Assembly: GCA_943735955.1 (NCBI GenBank)
Contig: OX030965.1
Location: 4,276,503-4,340,502, forward strand
Source of the DNA: Piscicola geometra
Lineage: Eukaryota; Annelida; Clitellata; Hirudinida; Piscicolidae
Length of the DNA: 64,000 bases
Direction: 5' to 3'
The notes below the pieces were generated by a model that worked only from the letters and a program-made list of their open reading frames with translations, was not told the DNA's origin and did not search any database. The stretch's first letter is position 1, and every line of letters starts with the position of its first letter. Shown in pieces: positions 1-28,998 of the stretch. A program made the translations under genes and the position numbers.

Positions 1-3000
1 TTATTTAACTTTCTTTTAAAATCATTTCTTCAATGTAAAGAGTACAGTGGCGATTATTTTCTTGTTTATAATTCTTTTATTTTATTTTTTTTTTTTTTTC
101 TGCCTCATAACAAAGCACTTGATCACGCACACTGTGGAGTAAAACAAGCATAACATGAGGATGATAATGTTGGTGGTGATGATGATGATGATGAGGATGG
201 GGATTCTACTGATGATGATCATGGTGATGATGATGAAGATGTGGATACAAATACTTATGGTGAAAATGGTATTTCAAAAAAATATTTAAATACAAAGTTA
301 TAATATGCTTAAAAATATGTTTCAAGTTTTTATATAAAAATATAGCTTTGCTGTTTATAAAGAAAAAACTGGCTAAAAAAGAAATATTTTGTCATTTAAA
401 AAAATTTTCATTAGAATTTGTTGTAAAAACTTTCATGATTTAGAATTTTCTTTCAGATTTATTAAAGTTTTTCGTTATTTAACCCTTTAAAAGCATTCCC
501 CAATTTTATAAACTAATTTTTTTTCTTTTTTAACAACTTTTTCTAAAATATTTAAGTTAACATGGTATTTTACAATTTACTTTGTCGCTAACTTATGCAG
601 GCATGTTTGCATATTAATTTATATTTATCTTCCATTCAAGAGCTCAAGTGACCTTCCCATAAACTCTTCAGGAAGCCGCCGTCATCATTATTATCATCAC
701 CACCATCATCAGCATCATCATATTTACCATCATTATCTTCATCATTTTCACCATCATCACCATCACTTTTACTATCATCTTCATCATTATCCATTCAAAC
801 CCATCCCATGGTGATGACGAAGATTAACATCATGACACTGTTTACGCCCCTTTTTTCCACCCACCTGTCTCCACCACCACTTCTATTTTCCACCTTCTTA
901 TTTCCCCCAATCTTTTTTCCTCTCCACCTTTCTTCCGGGAAGAGCGTACTACATCATTTTAGGCTTCATCACATTTTTAAATAACCTTTTTGCTAAAAGC
1001 TCGATGGTTTTTTGTTTATACTTTATTTATAAAAATATTTAATATTAAATAATTTATTACTTTTTCTAGTTTGAAACCTTTATTTCTCATTTTCTTTTTC
1101 ATACCATATTTTTATAACTGCTTTATAAAAAATACTTTTAGTAAACTAACTTCCAACAAACCGTGCTTTACAACATTTCTAACTTGAGCCTTTTTTAATT
1201 TTGTTCTTCAATTTTTCTTTCATCATTTGCTCTTCCATTATTTCAAACTATATTTTAATGGTGCGTGCATTCTGCCAGAGAAGTTGATAGAATGATATCT
1301 TCACTACTTCGCTTTCCGTCACCAAATAAACGAAATTAATATTTTGAAAATCTACTCAGTTCTACTTGAATCCTGTAGTGGGCCAACGTAGCTCTATTTA
1401 AAAGCTTTCAAAAGTGTTGGTCTGTATAAATCAAGCAAGTTTCGCCTCGTTTAAAGCCACAGCTTTAGCAGTTTTAATCTGAGGTTGGCTTCTTTCTTAA
1501 TGTCACATAATTTAAATTAACGAATTAATATTTAAACTGAGAAATCTATAAATATTATCCAAACACACAGCAGTTTGCAAATAAGTTTTCTTTATTCAAA
1601 GAAAAAATATTTAAAAAAAATTAAATTAAATTATATAAAAATGTCAACACCTCTAGAGGGTATGTTTTCGTGGAAATAAAACGGCGTTTTTATGTCATTT
1701 TTATGCGCATACTCGAAGAGAGAGGGTTCTTTGATGCTGCTCTTTCTTCCACCATCCCCTCGTAACCTGCCGAGGATTAAAGTCAGAATGATTGTTGAAT
1801 GGTCTTTTTTTGCAAACAAAAATTGTTTTTGCGGTTTAGTTTTTAGAGTTTTTGTGAGTTTTTCGTGTGTTTTGATTATTGTTTTTGATTCTTTAATTCA
1901 ATGTTTAATGTTTTCTATTTTTATTTTTCAAAGTTTATATGTTTATCTTTTTTGTATATTAAATAAAGTTTTTTTTCATTTGAAGCATTTCATTTTATTA
2001 ATGTTTTTTCATTTTAAAATTTTAACTAGTTATTTCAGTTGAGCGAGAAACCTTTTCCAAATGTTTAGTTTTCCAAAAATTATTTATTCTGCTTTTTTTA
2101 CTATCTTCAAATTTCAGTATGAAATTATTAAACTTGTATATTATTTTTTCTCCTTTTTCCTTAAAGGTTTTTCTCATTTTTGCCATCTCAAGACAATCAA
2201 TGGAGCGCATGTGAATGTGGATAGTGAGGTACTTTGTAACTAATCCGGATAGGGTTTAAATTGAAAACATTAGAAGATTATTGAAAATTATTTTTTTGGA
2301 GCTTAAATCGAATTCATTTTATTGATTAAAAATAGGATTATTTTTTCAAAAATAGGATTTTGAAAAAGATTAACCTATAACATTTCGTTTGATATCATTT
2401 CAAGTACTATAATAATATTATAATAATATTTAAATTTAAATTTTTTTAAATAAACTATGATAAAATATATATTAATATATTTATTGAGTGGGCAAAACTT
2501 TTATACAATTTTTTAAAAGAAATTCTCAAAATTAGAATGATTTGACATTTTATACGTTATTTCCAAAAAGTATTAAATGTAAAACTAGAGTATTTACTCA
2601 AAAATGAACAAATAAACTAGAAATTTCAGAGAACAATATATTAGCAAATAAACTTAAACAATTTAATAAACAGATAAAAATAGTAATAAAAGTGAAGTAA
2701 ATAAAATAATTAAATTTAACGAGATAATAAAATATAAGAAAACTGAAGTTCTAAAATTATTTTTAGTATTTAAAAAAAATTAAATTTATAATATTCTTTC
2801 CCCTAATTTTTTAAATTTCTATTATTTAATTATTATTTTTTAAATAGATTTTTAATTTACATTATTAATTTATTTATATATTTTGAAGTTATCTGAAATA
2901 GTTCAAAACAATAAACTGCAGAAAGGCATAGCAACTTGCAAAATAGCTATCTTTCTCGGTAGATACTATTTTAGAAAAACTTACAGAAAGATTTGACAAA

Positions 3001-4302
3001 ACTTATTTTTATAATATGTAAAACTTAAAACTAATAAAACTGTTGAAGCACTGAAAAATGGAGACATTTAACACCCATTAAAGGACATTGCATGAAAAAC
3101 ACTTTTAAAATTTAAATAAACCAAATAAACTATTTGAAAAATATTAAATGTAACAAATAAATTTTAAACAACACTATATTCATCAAAACACACAACAAAA
3201 ACAACTAAAAACAACCAAAACCCAAACAAATGCTTAACAAAATCCATTGAACAACAACATGACAACCACAACAACCTCTTTGGAAATATTATTTCAACAG
3301 AAATATTTCAACAATAATAATCTACCAACAAAAACAACAATAATAACCCACCAAAAACAACTAAAGCAACAACAAACCACGTAATTGCCGTTAGAGTATC
3401 CAACACTAATCACTCATAATCCGAACATAATCCAAGCAATCAGGCCACTCATCCATCCTCTATCTTCTCCGTCCATCCTTCCCTTTCATTGATTCCTTTT
3501 TTTACTTTTTTTTATTTCAATTCTTTTTATTTATTCACTTTTATTCACTTTATTTATTCATTTTTCATAATTATCTATCCAGTTCTAACCCACGGAAAAG
3601 AATTCACAGAATCATAAATGCCACAAGTATAACATTTTAAACTTCTCGGTGAAACATCATCTTTAAGATTATATGTTTCAAGAATGCAAATCATCCCAAA
3701 TTCAGCATCCACAAACCATTTCAAGAACCTTTTTAATTCTCCGAGAGAAGGAAACGTTTCAATCTTTCAAGTATCTTCTTTATTCTTCCTGAACTCTCAT
3801 TTCCACAAAGCACAAAAAGTCAAATGCCTGCTGCGACCATCATTTTTTGCTTCAACCACCTTCAACCCCTCTAACAATTTGAATAGTTTTCCAGCTTTTT
3901 TCTCTTACTCTTCTTTTACTCATTGATTTTTAACCATTTGAATTTTTACCCCCATTTTTAAATTTTTTGATTACTAATGCCACCCCCATCACCACCATCA
4001 CCACCAACATCCCCATCACCACCACCAACATCACCATCACCAGCATCACCTCACCACACCATTACCACAACCAAAACAACCACCTTCACCACCACAACCT
4101 AACACCCACATCACAACTACAATCAAAACAATCACCACCATCACCACAACAGCCACCACTTTACCATCACCACAGCCACCACAACCACCACAATCACCCC
4201 TACACCACCACCACAACCAGGCCAACCAAGTCATCACCACAACCAAAACAATCAAGACACCATCACCACAACCAAAACATCACGACACCATCACCACAAC
4301 AG
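1..4302. other. AT-rich non-coding stretch left of the first visible CARP exon
   Basis: No exon could be recognised here on either strand. It is presumably intron or upstream sequence of the CARP gene, because the earlier CARP exons (signal peptide and N-terminal part of the fold) are absent from the window and I found nothing resembling their conserved Q-S-P-x-N-I segment. It contains imperfect GAT repeats near 159-245, imperfect CAT repeats near 681-798, long A/T-only tracts (2280-3150) and CAC/ACC low complexity from 3967 to about 4300. The open frames near 1692, 2061 and 3684 have no family signature. Confidence 0.5.
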
Positions 4303-15877
<11,575 letters not shown>

Positions 15878-18800
15878 TGATTTTCATCTTTATATTTATC
15901 TCTTGAATCATTTTCATCTTATGTTTTATATACTTTTATATTTCATTATTAATCATTTTTATTTTAAATCACATTTTATTTACTCTAACCACTCAAAATA
16001 AAACTTCTCATTATATATTTTCAAACCTTAATATTTATTCAAAATGCATATGAATGAGTTGTAATTCTAATAAATTCATTTGCATTACCTCAAAAGGATG
16101 AATTCTGTGACATGAATAGGAAGATGTACTACCAGAGTTAGTGCTGATGATGATGATGATGATAATGATGACGATGACGATGATGACAATGACGATGGTG
16201 ATGATGAGGATGACGATGGTGATGATGATGATGATGACTATGACGATGACGATGATGATGGTGAAGATGATAATAATGATGATGATTACAAAGTTTGAAA
16301 CCACCCACAGCATCTTTTTCAAATGGTTAGAAGCACGGGAGGTTAGCCGAGAAAGGGTTTTGCCATCAAAACGAAATCTGACTCTGTATAATGTTCAAAT
16401 AATAGTAATAACAATGAATTTTATCAGATTAAAATATTCTATTTTTGATTTGTTTCTTTATTAATAATACCTACAATGATTTAATGACTAGGTATATTTG
16501 AAGATAAAGGTTATTGTTTTTATGCCTGTTGAGATTTCAGGTTTTCATTGTTAATCATGACATCATCTTCAAGTTTTTTTTACATTTTAGATAAGTATTA
16601 TGTCTATGCTCTAATTATGGATTAGATATCTTTGTTATTTATCTTTTTTTATTATGGTTGTTAATATTTATATATTTTATTTTTATTTTTATTGTTTATT
16701 TTATTTTATTATCATTATTTCTGTTTTTAAGGATCTTTTATGCTCACGTCATGCAAATCTTTCACAAGCCAAAAACGCATTTGAACGCTCAACTATTTTT
16801 TTATCTTGTTAGACATTTTTTCATATTTTAAATTTTTTTTCCATATTCACACATTAAATTCAAAATTCACAATTTTTTAATTGATCCATTTTAATTTATT
16901 TCCTATTTATACGGAGTTCTTTTCAAGCAATGTCTTTCAAATATATAAAAACATGGCAGAAAATATTTTATGAAAACATTTTTTGGGTTCTGAAGATTGT
17001 TCGGGTTTACGCCACTTTAATAATATTCTTCTTTTTGTTTTATTGTATTGTAATTTTTATTATTTTAATTAATAATGAATTTAGTTATTATTAATTTAAT
17101 AATTTTAAAAAAAGTAATATTGTAACTCAATTATCATTCATTAAATCAGGATTGAATATTGTCATTGTTAATTTAATTGTTTTTAATTTAATTACTCTCC
17201 AGTTTAGCTAATTTTAATTTAATCATTATTGCTAACTTTGCATTAGAACGAATGGAATACTACCATTAATGCTTATTTCTTATGAAAGCGTATTTTTTTA
17301 GCGACTGTTTAGCCAAGGTTTACAAGCAGCCAGCTCCTTAGTCCAACTCTTTTCTAGTCGCTTATGTCTTTATTTTGTCATGAGTTTTAGTTTTTGAGTT
17401 TTAATTGATTTTTATTTTACACTTTAAAAACTTTAAATAAATTATTTTAATTTATTCTAACAGTTTTAATTAATTAATTTATTTATTTTAATATTTAAAA
17501 ATTGTATTATTTGTTTACTATTCCCTGTTTGCTTTCACCATCAAGGTGACCTTTCGCCAACTTTCACAATTATGATCTCTATTATCATCATCATCACCAT
17601 TATCATCATCATCATCATTATCATCATCATCACCATTACCATCATTATCATCATCATCATCATCACCATCATGATCATGACCACCATCATCATGACTTTT
17701 TTGATTCAAAACTATTACCAAAGGTACTCTTTTAACTGTATCACTGTTGTTGTAGATATTAGTATTTACAACTATCATTAAAAAGAATTTATTTACCATT
17801 TTAAAAAATTTATTTGCTTAGCTCTCAATTTTTGGAAACATTTCCACAACCTGGCATTTATGAATGGCGCCTATTCACACTCACCAAATTACCAAGTCTT
17901 TCGATACAACTTTACATTGTAGATTATTAATGTAATGAAGCTAGAAATGTAATTTCATCGTTTTATTATTTAAACAGCGGGGAACATATATTTATTAATA
18001 TATATTATTTTATTGACAAATATTTTTTCAGCAAATTACTTCATTAATAAAATTATTTGCAATAATATACAGTATAAATTATATATTATACTGTATAATG
18101 TTATACATTACTGTAATTTAAAACGTTACAGGAATGTAAAAGCTTACAATTATTGTTTTATTAGTATATTAAAAGTCATTATAGCTAATAAATAAAATGG
18201 GAAAATTTTAATCTAAATTATAATTTATATTTTTAAATATTTGATTATTTAAAATTTCTTATTAATTTGTATTTTTCCGTGTACTATTCAAAATTAATGG
18301 ATTGTAATGATTACTTTATATTAAAACGTAATTATGTTACATGGTTTACAAACTTTACATAGATTATTAGTCCGTCATCTTAAAAGCGTTTTTCATATCA
18401 TCTAGCGCTATATAAACAAGCGGAAGTGCTTTGGAAGATTTGTATCGTACTAATTAAAACAATATTATTTTTAATTCATACAATTAAAGCCCTTTTAAAT
18501 TCTAATTGAGTTTAATTCAGTTAAATTGAAACTTCTTATGATGTAAAACTCTTATATTTGAAAACATAATGAGAACTTTGGAGTTGTAAAAATAAATTCT
18601 TTTAAAATATTAAGTTTTATTACATTTTTTTAGAAATTTAATAAAAATTAAACGAATACATAGATATTTTTTACTTGAAGACGTTTTTCAATGGCAAGAA
18701 CCGCAAAACACTATTTGTAGGTGCGTCTTATACATGGTACTTTGGGGTGCCTGTACTACTCCACGGTTAATGATGCCTTCATTAGATTATGATCATAAAA

Positions 18801-18955
18801 GTTCATTCCTATTTTTTCTGTGTTAGTGAGATATACTTATATTAAAATTTATATAGTGATAACATTATTTCCTTTCAAAAACATTAAAAATTGTAATTTT
18901 TAATTTACGTTTTTAGTCATGTAAGAAATCAATTTCGCGTTTCTTGATTAGTTCC
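15878..18955. other. CARP 3' flank and AT-rich intergenic DNA
   Basis: After the CARP stop codon there are AT-rich sequences with imperfect GAT repeats at 16141-16290 and ATC repeats at 17573-17700. The ORF at 18013-18195 is AT-driven. A 16-base motif at 16999-17014 (GTTCGGGTTTACGCCA) also occurs at 7896-7911. No gene was recognised. Confidence 0.5.
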
Positions 18956-19006
18956 AGATAAGAGCAGCAAAAGTATTTATAAATGAAACCGCACTACTTC
19001 GAAGCA
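18956..19006 (+). promoter_or_regulatory. Core promoter of the small secreted-peptide gene: GATA site, TATA box, initiator
   Basis: AGATAAG (18956-18962) is a consensus GATA-factor site. TATTTATAAAT (18974-18984) is a TATA box. GCAGTTT around 19004-19010 lies about 30 bp downstream and resembles a TCAGT-type initiator. The start codon follows at 19056, so the 5' UTR would be about 50 bases. The spacing is that of a textbook TATA promoter; activity is inferred. Confidence 0.5.
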
Positions 19007-19055
19007 GTTTATTCATTATAGAATTACATTGAACAAGTTAATTCAATCATTAAAA

Positions 19056-19930
19056 ATGATCTGTTTTATGCTACTATTTTACTTGATGGTTTCCTCTTTC
19101 GCCAGTCCCTACATGTGAGACTAGAAAAATTAACAAAATCCATTTTTTTAATGGATTTTTCAATTTTAATTATTTATTTTTATCTTTTTTTATATCAGAT
19201 ATTGTAACAACTTAATTGAAATATTTAATACTATTTAACTTTTTTATTCTACTTTTTTTCTATTTATTTATTCTACTTCTTTTTTCTATTTATTTATTCC
19301 CTTATTTGAAGATCTCCCGGTTGCGACACGGAGGGGTGGAGTAAGTTGGTAGGAATGGTTAGTTAAATGCATTTATTATTTCATAAATGTAAACAAATTC
19401 TTTCCACAATTTAATAAACATTGCAATTTAAAATAAGTTTTTTTAAATATACAGGGGTAAAAATTCTATTCCAATCTTATTTATAAATATGATTTTTTTA
19501 TATTCATATAAATATAAATTTTAAGCTACGAACCACAGCCAGAACAATAATAGCTGATACTTGTATTGGCTATAAGGTATTTGAAAATATTTATCTATTG
19601 TATTTAAATATTTTTTGTAAATTGCAATGTGTTATTCACTTCGTTATCATAGTTTTTATTGTATTTTATTGCTTAAGTAAAAAGTATACATTTTTTTTGT
19701 TTAAGTGAATTTATTATATTAAATATGTTTTTTCTACATCACATAATATTATAAAAATATCATCAATACTATTAAACGATTAAAATTCAATCTAATCATC
19801 ATCATCCTCTCATTAGATCGTTATTTTGCAAGAAAGAGAGGTGCCAAGCAGCGATTTTTCAACCAGGCGAATCATGATGTGGATTGATGCAAACAATATA
19901 GTGGCTAGAGTGCCGATGGTGGGATGAATT
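19056..19930 (+). CDS. Putative small secreted peptide, four short exons
   Basis: The first exon 19056-19114 encodes a clean signal peptide, MICFMLLFYLMVSSFA. Exon 2 is 19312-19340 (29 bases; consensus donor A|gtaagt). Exon 3 is 19539-19576. Phases 2, 1 and 0 agree, giving a mature start SPGCDTEGWTRTIIADTC. The last exon is unresolved: acceptor TTGCAAG at 19832 gives a 14-residue end stopping at 19877, while a later AG at 19840 gives 28 residues (VPSSDFSTRRIMMWIDANNI and on) stopping near 19926. The C-x13-C spacing with G-x-T-R recalls the first segment of glycoprotein-hormone alpha-2 subunits, but the rest of that cystine knot is not visible, so I do not assign it. Support is the promoter, signal peptide and splice phases rather than homology. 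Confidence 0.5.
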
Positions 19931-20434
19931 GGGATGGGCTTTGAAGGGATAAATGGATGAGATAGTTTTATGAGTTGAATTAAGTGTGGTGAAACATTTT
20001 ATTCAGAAAGGGAGGAAGTAGTGGGATAAGCAAATGGCTGAAACGAGATGGAGAAAGACATTACCCGGTAAAAACAATTAAATATACATAATTAAAGACA
20101 TTTTGCTGTGATTGAAGTAAATAATTTAATTAATTATTGATAAATAAATCGATTTTTTAATTAAAATGGGTTCGTGAGTAAAAATAAGTTTTGTTAAGAT
20201 TAACCTGTGAAATAGTACTTTGAAAAGGTTTTTTAATAAAATTTTCGTTGTATGAGTAATGTTGAAAATTTTATTGAAAAACTATTTTAAAACCATGATA
20301 GATTAAAGTTAGTTAATTATTTATTTATTCAAACTTAGATACTGAATAACTTTTGTAGATATTAGAAGTACCTTATTCCCTAGAAATCGAGGTTGACGTA
20401 ATAACTAGTGCTATCAGGGGTATTTTCACCCAAA

Positions 20435-25279
<4,845 letters not shown>

Positions 25280-25308
25280 GAAGACGTAATAATAATAATA
25301 TTAAGAAT

Positions 25309-25314
25309 AATAAA
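25309..25314 (+). terminator. TOM1 polyadenylation signal AATAAA
   Basis: AATAAA lies 30 bases after the TOM1 stop codon. A second AATAAAG lies near 25362. Confidence 0.5.
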
Positions 25315-25369
25315 AGTTAAATTTAAAGTAATAATATTTTTATCTGAAATAATAAAGAATGGTTTTACC

Positions 25370-26228
25370 GGTAATATTAATAAAATAAATATTTATTATT
25401 AATGCCAATTTCTATATATTAGTTTTCTATTTAAAAGATATATTAAATAATTAATAAAAGCATTAAGTTTGGTTAAATAAAATCTTGATATATTTCTTAT
25501 AATTGTATGACATTCCGAATCCAAACTATTGGTTTTTGTTTTTTCAATACATCTTATTTATTAATAACTTTAATTTAATATTTTTATTATTTTATTATTT
25601 GTTTTATATTGCGTTTTTATGAATTTATAAATTAAATTTATAGTTATCATTTTATTGCTTTTTTATTTCTACACAAACTTATATATGCTTAAAATCAAAA
25701 AACATTCTAATCTTTTTCTAAAATCATTTCATTTAAAACTGCGAAGTTGGTTTTAAAAATATATAATTTTATCATAATATATCTTCAAGAATTCTTTTCA
25801 AATTATTTTGTCACTTTTATTCTATTTTTTATATATTTTAAATGTAAATTTAATTTATTATTTTTTATTTTAGTTTTTCACTTTTCCATTCTTCTCTTTG
25901 ATTTCACTTTCATTCTTTCATCTCCCTGTCGCTTCAATGTAAGAAGATTTAATTTTCGCGTTTTCAACATTTGTAGATTAATTTTTTTATACTTTTTGTA
26001 AAAAAACTATCATGAACGCCCCTATATCAATAATTAACTATTAACTAATAATACAATAGTTTTATAGCATTTTTTATTTTAAAAAATTAATGTTTTTTTC
26101 GCGGACTTTTCACAAAATTATTTTCGTTATAAATTGAGTTTTTTAAATTAATAAAATTAAATTTTTTCTAATTCATTAAACTGAAAGAACTGCGGATGTA
26201 TTTCTAATTGATAGTATATAAATAATTT
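25370..26228. other. AT-rich intergenic spacer
   Basis: Between the TOM1 3' end and a weak minus-strand candidate. It is very AT-rich, and the ORF at 25747-26001 is composition-driven. Confidence 0.5.
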
Positions 26229-26588
26229 TTATTTCAATGAATTATTCTTGACCATCGTGGCTGTTAGAAGTTTTTCAAGTTGCTTTCTCAAAGCTGCATA
26301 TTTCGTTGATAAGTGTTCATTGGTTATGGATGAGTGACAGAGTGATAAATAAAATACAATATAATTTTAAATAAATTTACCATAAAACTCCATGTAGAAG
26401 ATGCATCTGTTTTTTAATTCCAAAAAAAAAGAAAACGGGATATAAAGAAAAAAAAATAGAATGCAAAATCTAAAATGTCCACTTTCCTACTGATGAAAAT
26501 CTCTCTAAATGCGTCTGATTGGAGATCTGCTGAGACTAAAAATAAAAGACAAAAAGTGCGCCTAATACATGGTGTTTTACGATGGTGA

Positions 26589-26624
<36 letters not shown>

Positions 26625-26630
26625 AAGTAT

Positions 26631-26687
<57 letters not shown>

Positions 26688-27218
26688 ATGATGATGAAGG
26701 GCATAAGTGCAAAAACCCTTGAGACGCAATCTTGTTGATACAATTTGGTGAAAGAGTAAGCGAGCCAAGAAAGCATGTGATTGTTAATGAATAATAAATC
26801 AATAGGATAAAATATTTGAGTCCACCCCATCATCATCATTATCATCATTAATTAATCATCATCTTCACCAATTTCATCAGCAAAATCACACAGTCACTCT
26901 CACCACTACCACTCCAGCATACACCTCCAATATTATTCTCTTCAAAATTAAAGAGCTACTAACGTGTGAAGTGAGGTGTGGTGTGCTGTCTCACGATAGT
27001 CAACTGTACCCCCGTTGAATAGACTCGATTTTTAGATTTAGATAGAATGCTTTAATTTATTACTTATTCTTAATTAATCGTCTTTTATTTAATTAAACAC
27101 TTTAAAATTCAATTAAAAGTTTTACAATTATTGAAAAAATAATTAATTACCTATCGCGTGCTGGAATTCAAAAGAAGGAATTCTATAGAGAGTGCCTGAC
27201 ATTTCATGCCTTGCGTTT
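26229..27218 (-). CDS. Candidate small minus-strand gene (unrecognised)
   Basis: Possible exons, 5' to 3' on the minus strand: 27151-27218, 26491-26535, 26389-26406 and 26229-26293. Phases agree throughout. The second exon has a strong acceptor (TTTTATTTTTAG). Joined, they read MSGTLYRIPSFEFQHAI, then VSADLQSDAFREIFI, and finish WTLRKQLEKLLTATMVK-NNSLK with a stop that overlaps AATAAA. The mix of residues is more protein-like than the surrounding AT-rich frames. The 18-base exon is doubtful, a (TAC)n repeat sits in the first intron, and no family was recognised. It would converge with TOM1. Confidence 0.25.
26588..26691 (+). repeat. (AGT)n microsatellite
   Basis: About 100 bases of AGT triplets with one GGAAGTATT interruption. 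Confidence 0.95.
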
Positions 27219-28998
27219 CTAGAAGTAATCGATAAAGCTGATCAATTATTCGCTATTAATTTAGTTTTAGTATTTTTTATTCAATAATCTTGATTATCTT
27301 TGTAATGGTTATAATAAGATCTTTAAATTTAAAATTATTCTAACCATCACCACCAACATCATCATCGCCACCATTTTAATCAAATTCATCGATAAACCTC
27401 ATTATCGTAACCTCTTATTAGCACAAAGAAGTTCTGAACAAAAAAACTAACACAAAAAATGGTTGGCGTGTTTGCGTTTAGTATTAGACCTTCAATGCCA
27501 TTGTTCTTGAATTTATAATTAAACGCTGTTTCTATATTTATGAAGACTTTATATATACATATTAATTTTATATATGTTTAACCGTAAATATTGATTTACT
27601 GTTTTTATTTATTTTTAAGATTAAATATTAACATAATATATATATTATTGTATTAATCTTTTATTCACATTAATTGTTCTCATAGGTGTAATTAATACTA
27701 AATAAATTCATAATAAATTCTTGTACCAAAAAGCTAGGCTGAAAAATTTCCAAAAAAAGTAAAAAATGCAATTTTTAAAATTATTTCAAGTGTGAATGAA
27801 TTTAGAGCATGAATTTCTATTGTACGCTAACCTCCCGCTTGTTTTCGTCAACATATCTAGGTTCAAAACTCAGATATAAGCGTTCACTCTTTTCATTGAC
27901 TTTTCATATACCTCGTTACCCCATTCGAAAAACTTTTTTACAAACTTATTTTCTCTATACGATCACCAAAACTTATTTTACATGTGTCTTTATATGTACG
28001 CAAGTATGTGTGATCGATTGTGTTTAAATGCATGGATGTGTTTCTACATATATCATATTTGTTTATATACGTATACATCTCTTTCGTCCAGTTTCCATAT
28101 ATAATCGAAAAAAGAGACAGGTTTCTAATGGCAGTTAATTTTGCGGATTCTGTGTCTTGTGTAGTTAGAAAGTATGATTACTTATTTATTTACAAACTTC
28201 GGTAAACCCCATTATATTGTAGATTATTGATAAATCAATTTAAAATAATTGAACTAAAAAATCGAATCATCTCATAAAATATTGTTACAATTTTGTTCGT
28301 CCTTAGAGATTGTCTTACAACTACTCCAGGCTAGTAAAAAGTTTTGTTTTTTTGCTGATCAGGCTCGATTTTATTTCACTTTATTTTTCTTATTTAAAAA
28401 AAAAAATTTTTTTTTTTGAACTATTAAAATAATCATGACCAGTTCTATTTTATATAACACTAAAAATAATGAATATATTTATAAATATTAATGAAATAAA
28501 TATTTATTATATTATTTAAACCGCGGTGACCGCTCATAAACTATCCGAATAACAAAATAATCAAATTTCACAATAATATTAAAATCGACAATTAAAGTCG
28601 AATATTTAAACACCTTATCAAAGTTGCTGGAGGCAATGTTGTGGCAATTCTTGTAAATACTGGGTTACCCATAAATAGAAAAAAAGTAATTTTAAATACA
28701 ATTATAATAAAAATTATAAAAAAGTATAATATTAATGATGAAATAATGCTGATATGAAAGAAAAATAAAAAATTATTAACATTAATATTATTAATGAAAA
28801 AAAATAATATTTAAACTTTTATTTTACGATGTAACCAATTAGTAAATTCTTAAGTATATGAGATGTAAGGGTATAAATGTTATACTATAAAATTAAGAGA
28901 AAATGAATAGTGAAGATAAATTTGAAATTAAAATAAAAAAACATTAAGTTGAGTTTTAAAATTATTTAAAGATACAAAAAAATTATTAAAACATAATA
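27219..28998. other. AT-rich intergenic DNA
   Basis: ORFs at 27809-28027 and 28020-28205 have no recognisable domain and lack good splice context. No other feature was seen. Confidence 0.5.

Noticed and set aside
3967..4302. Thr/Ile/His/Pro-rich upstream part of the 149-residue ORF
   Set aside because: Only 4303-4391 matches CARP; upstream is CAC/ACC low complexity in the preceding intron with an acceptor at 4301-4302.
16035..16322. Minus-strand ORF with a non-repeat end (TSSYSCHRIHPFE)
   Set aside because: Mostly a GAT repeat read as poly-Ile; the remaining 30 residues match nothing I know.
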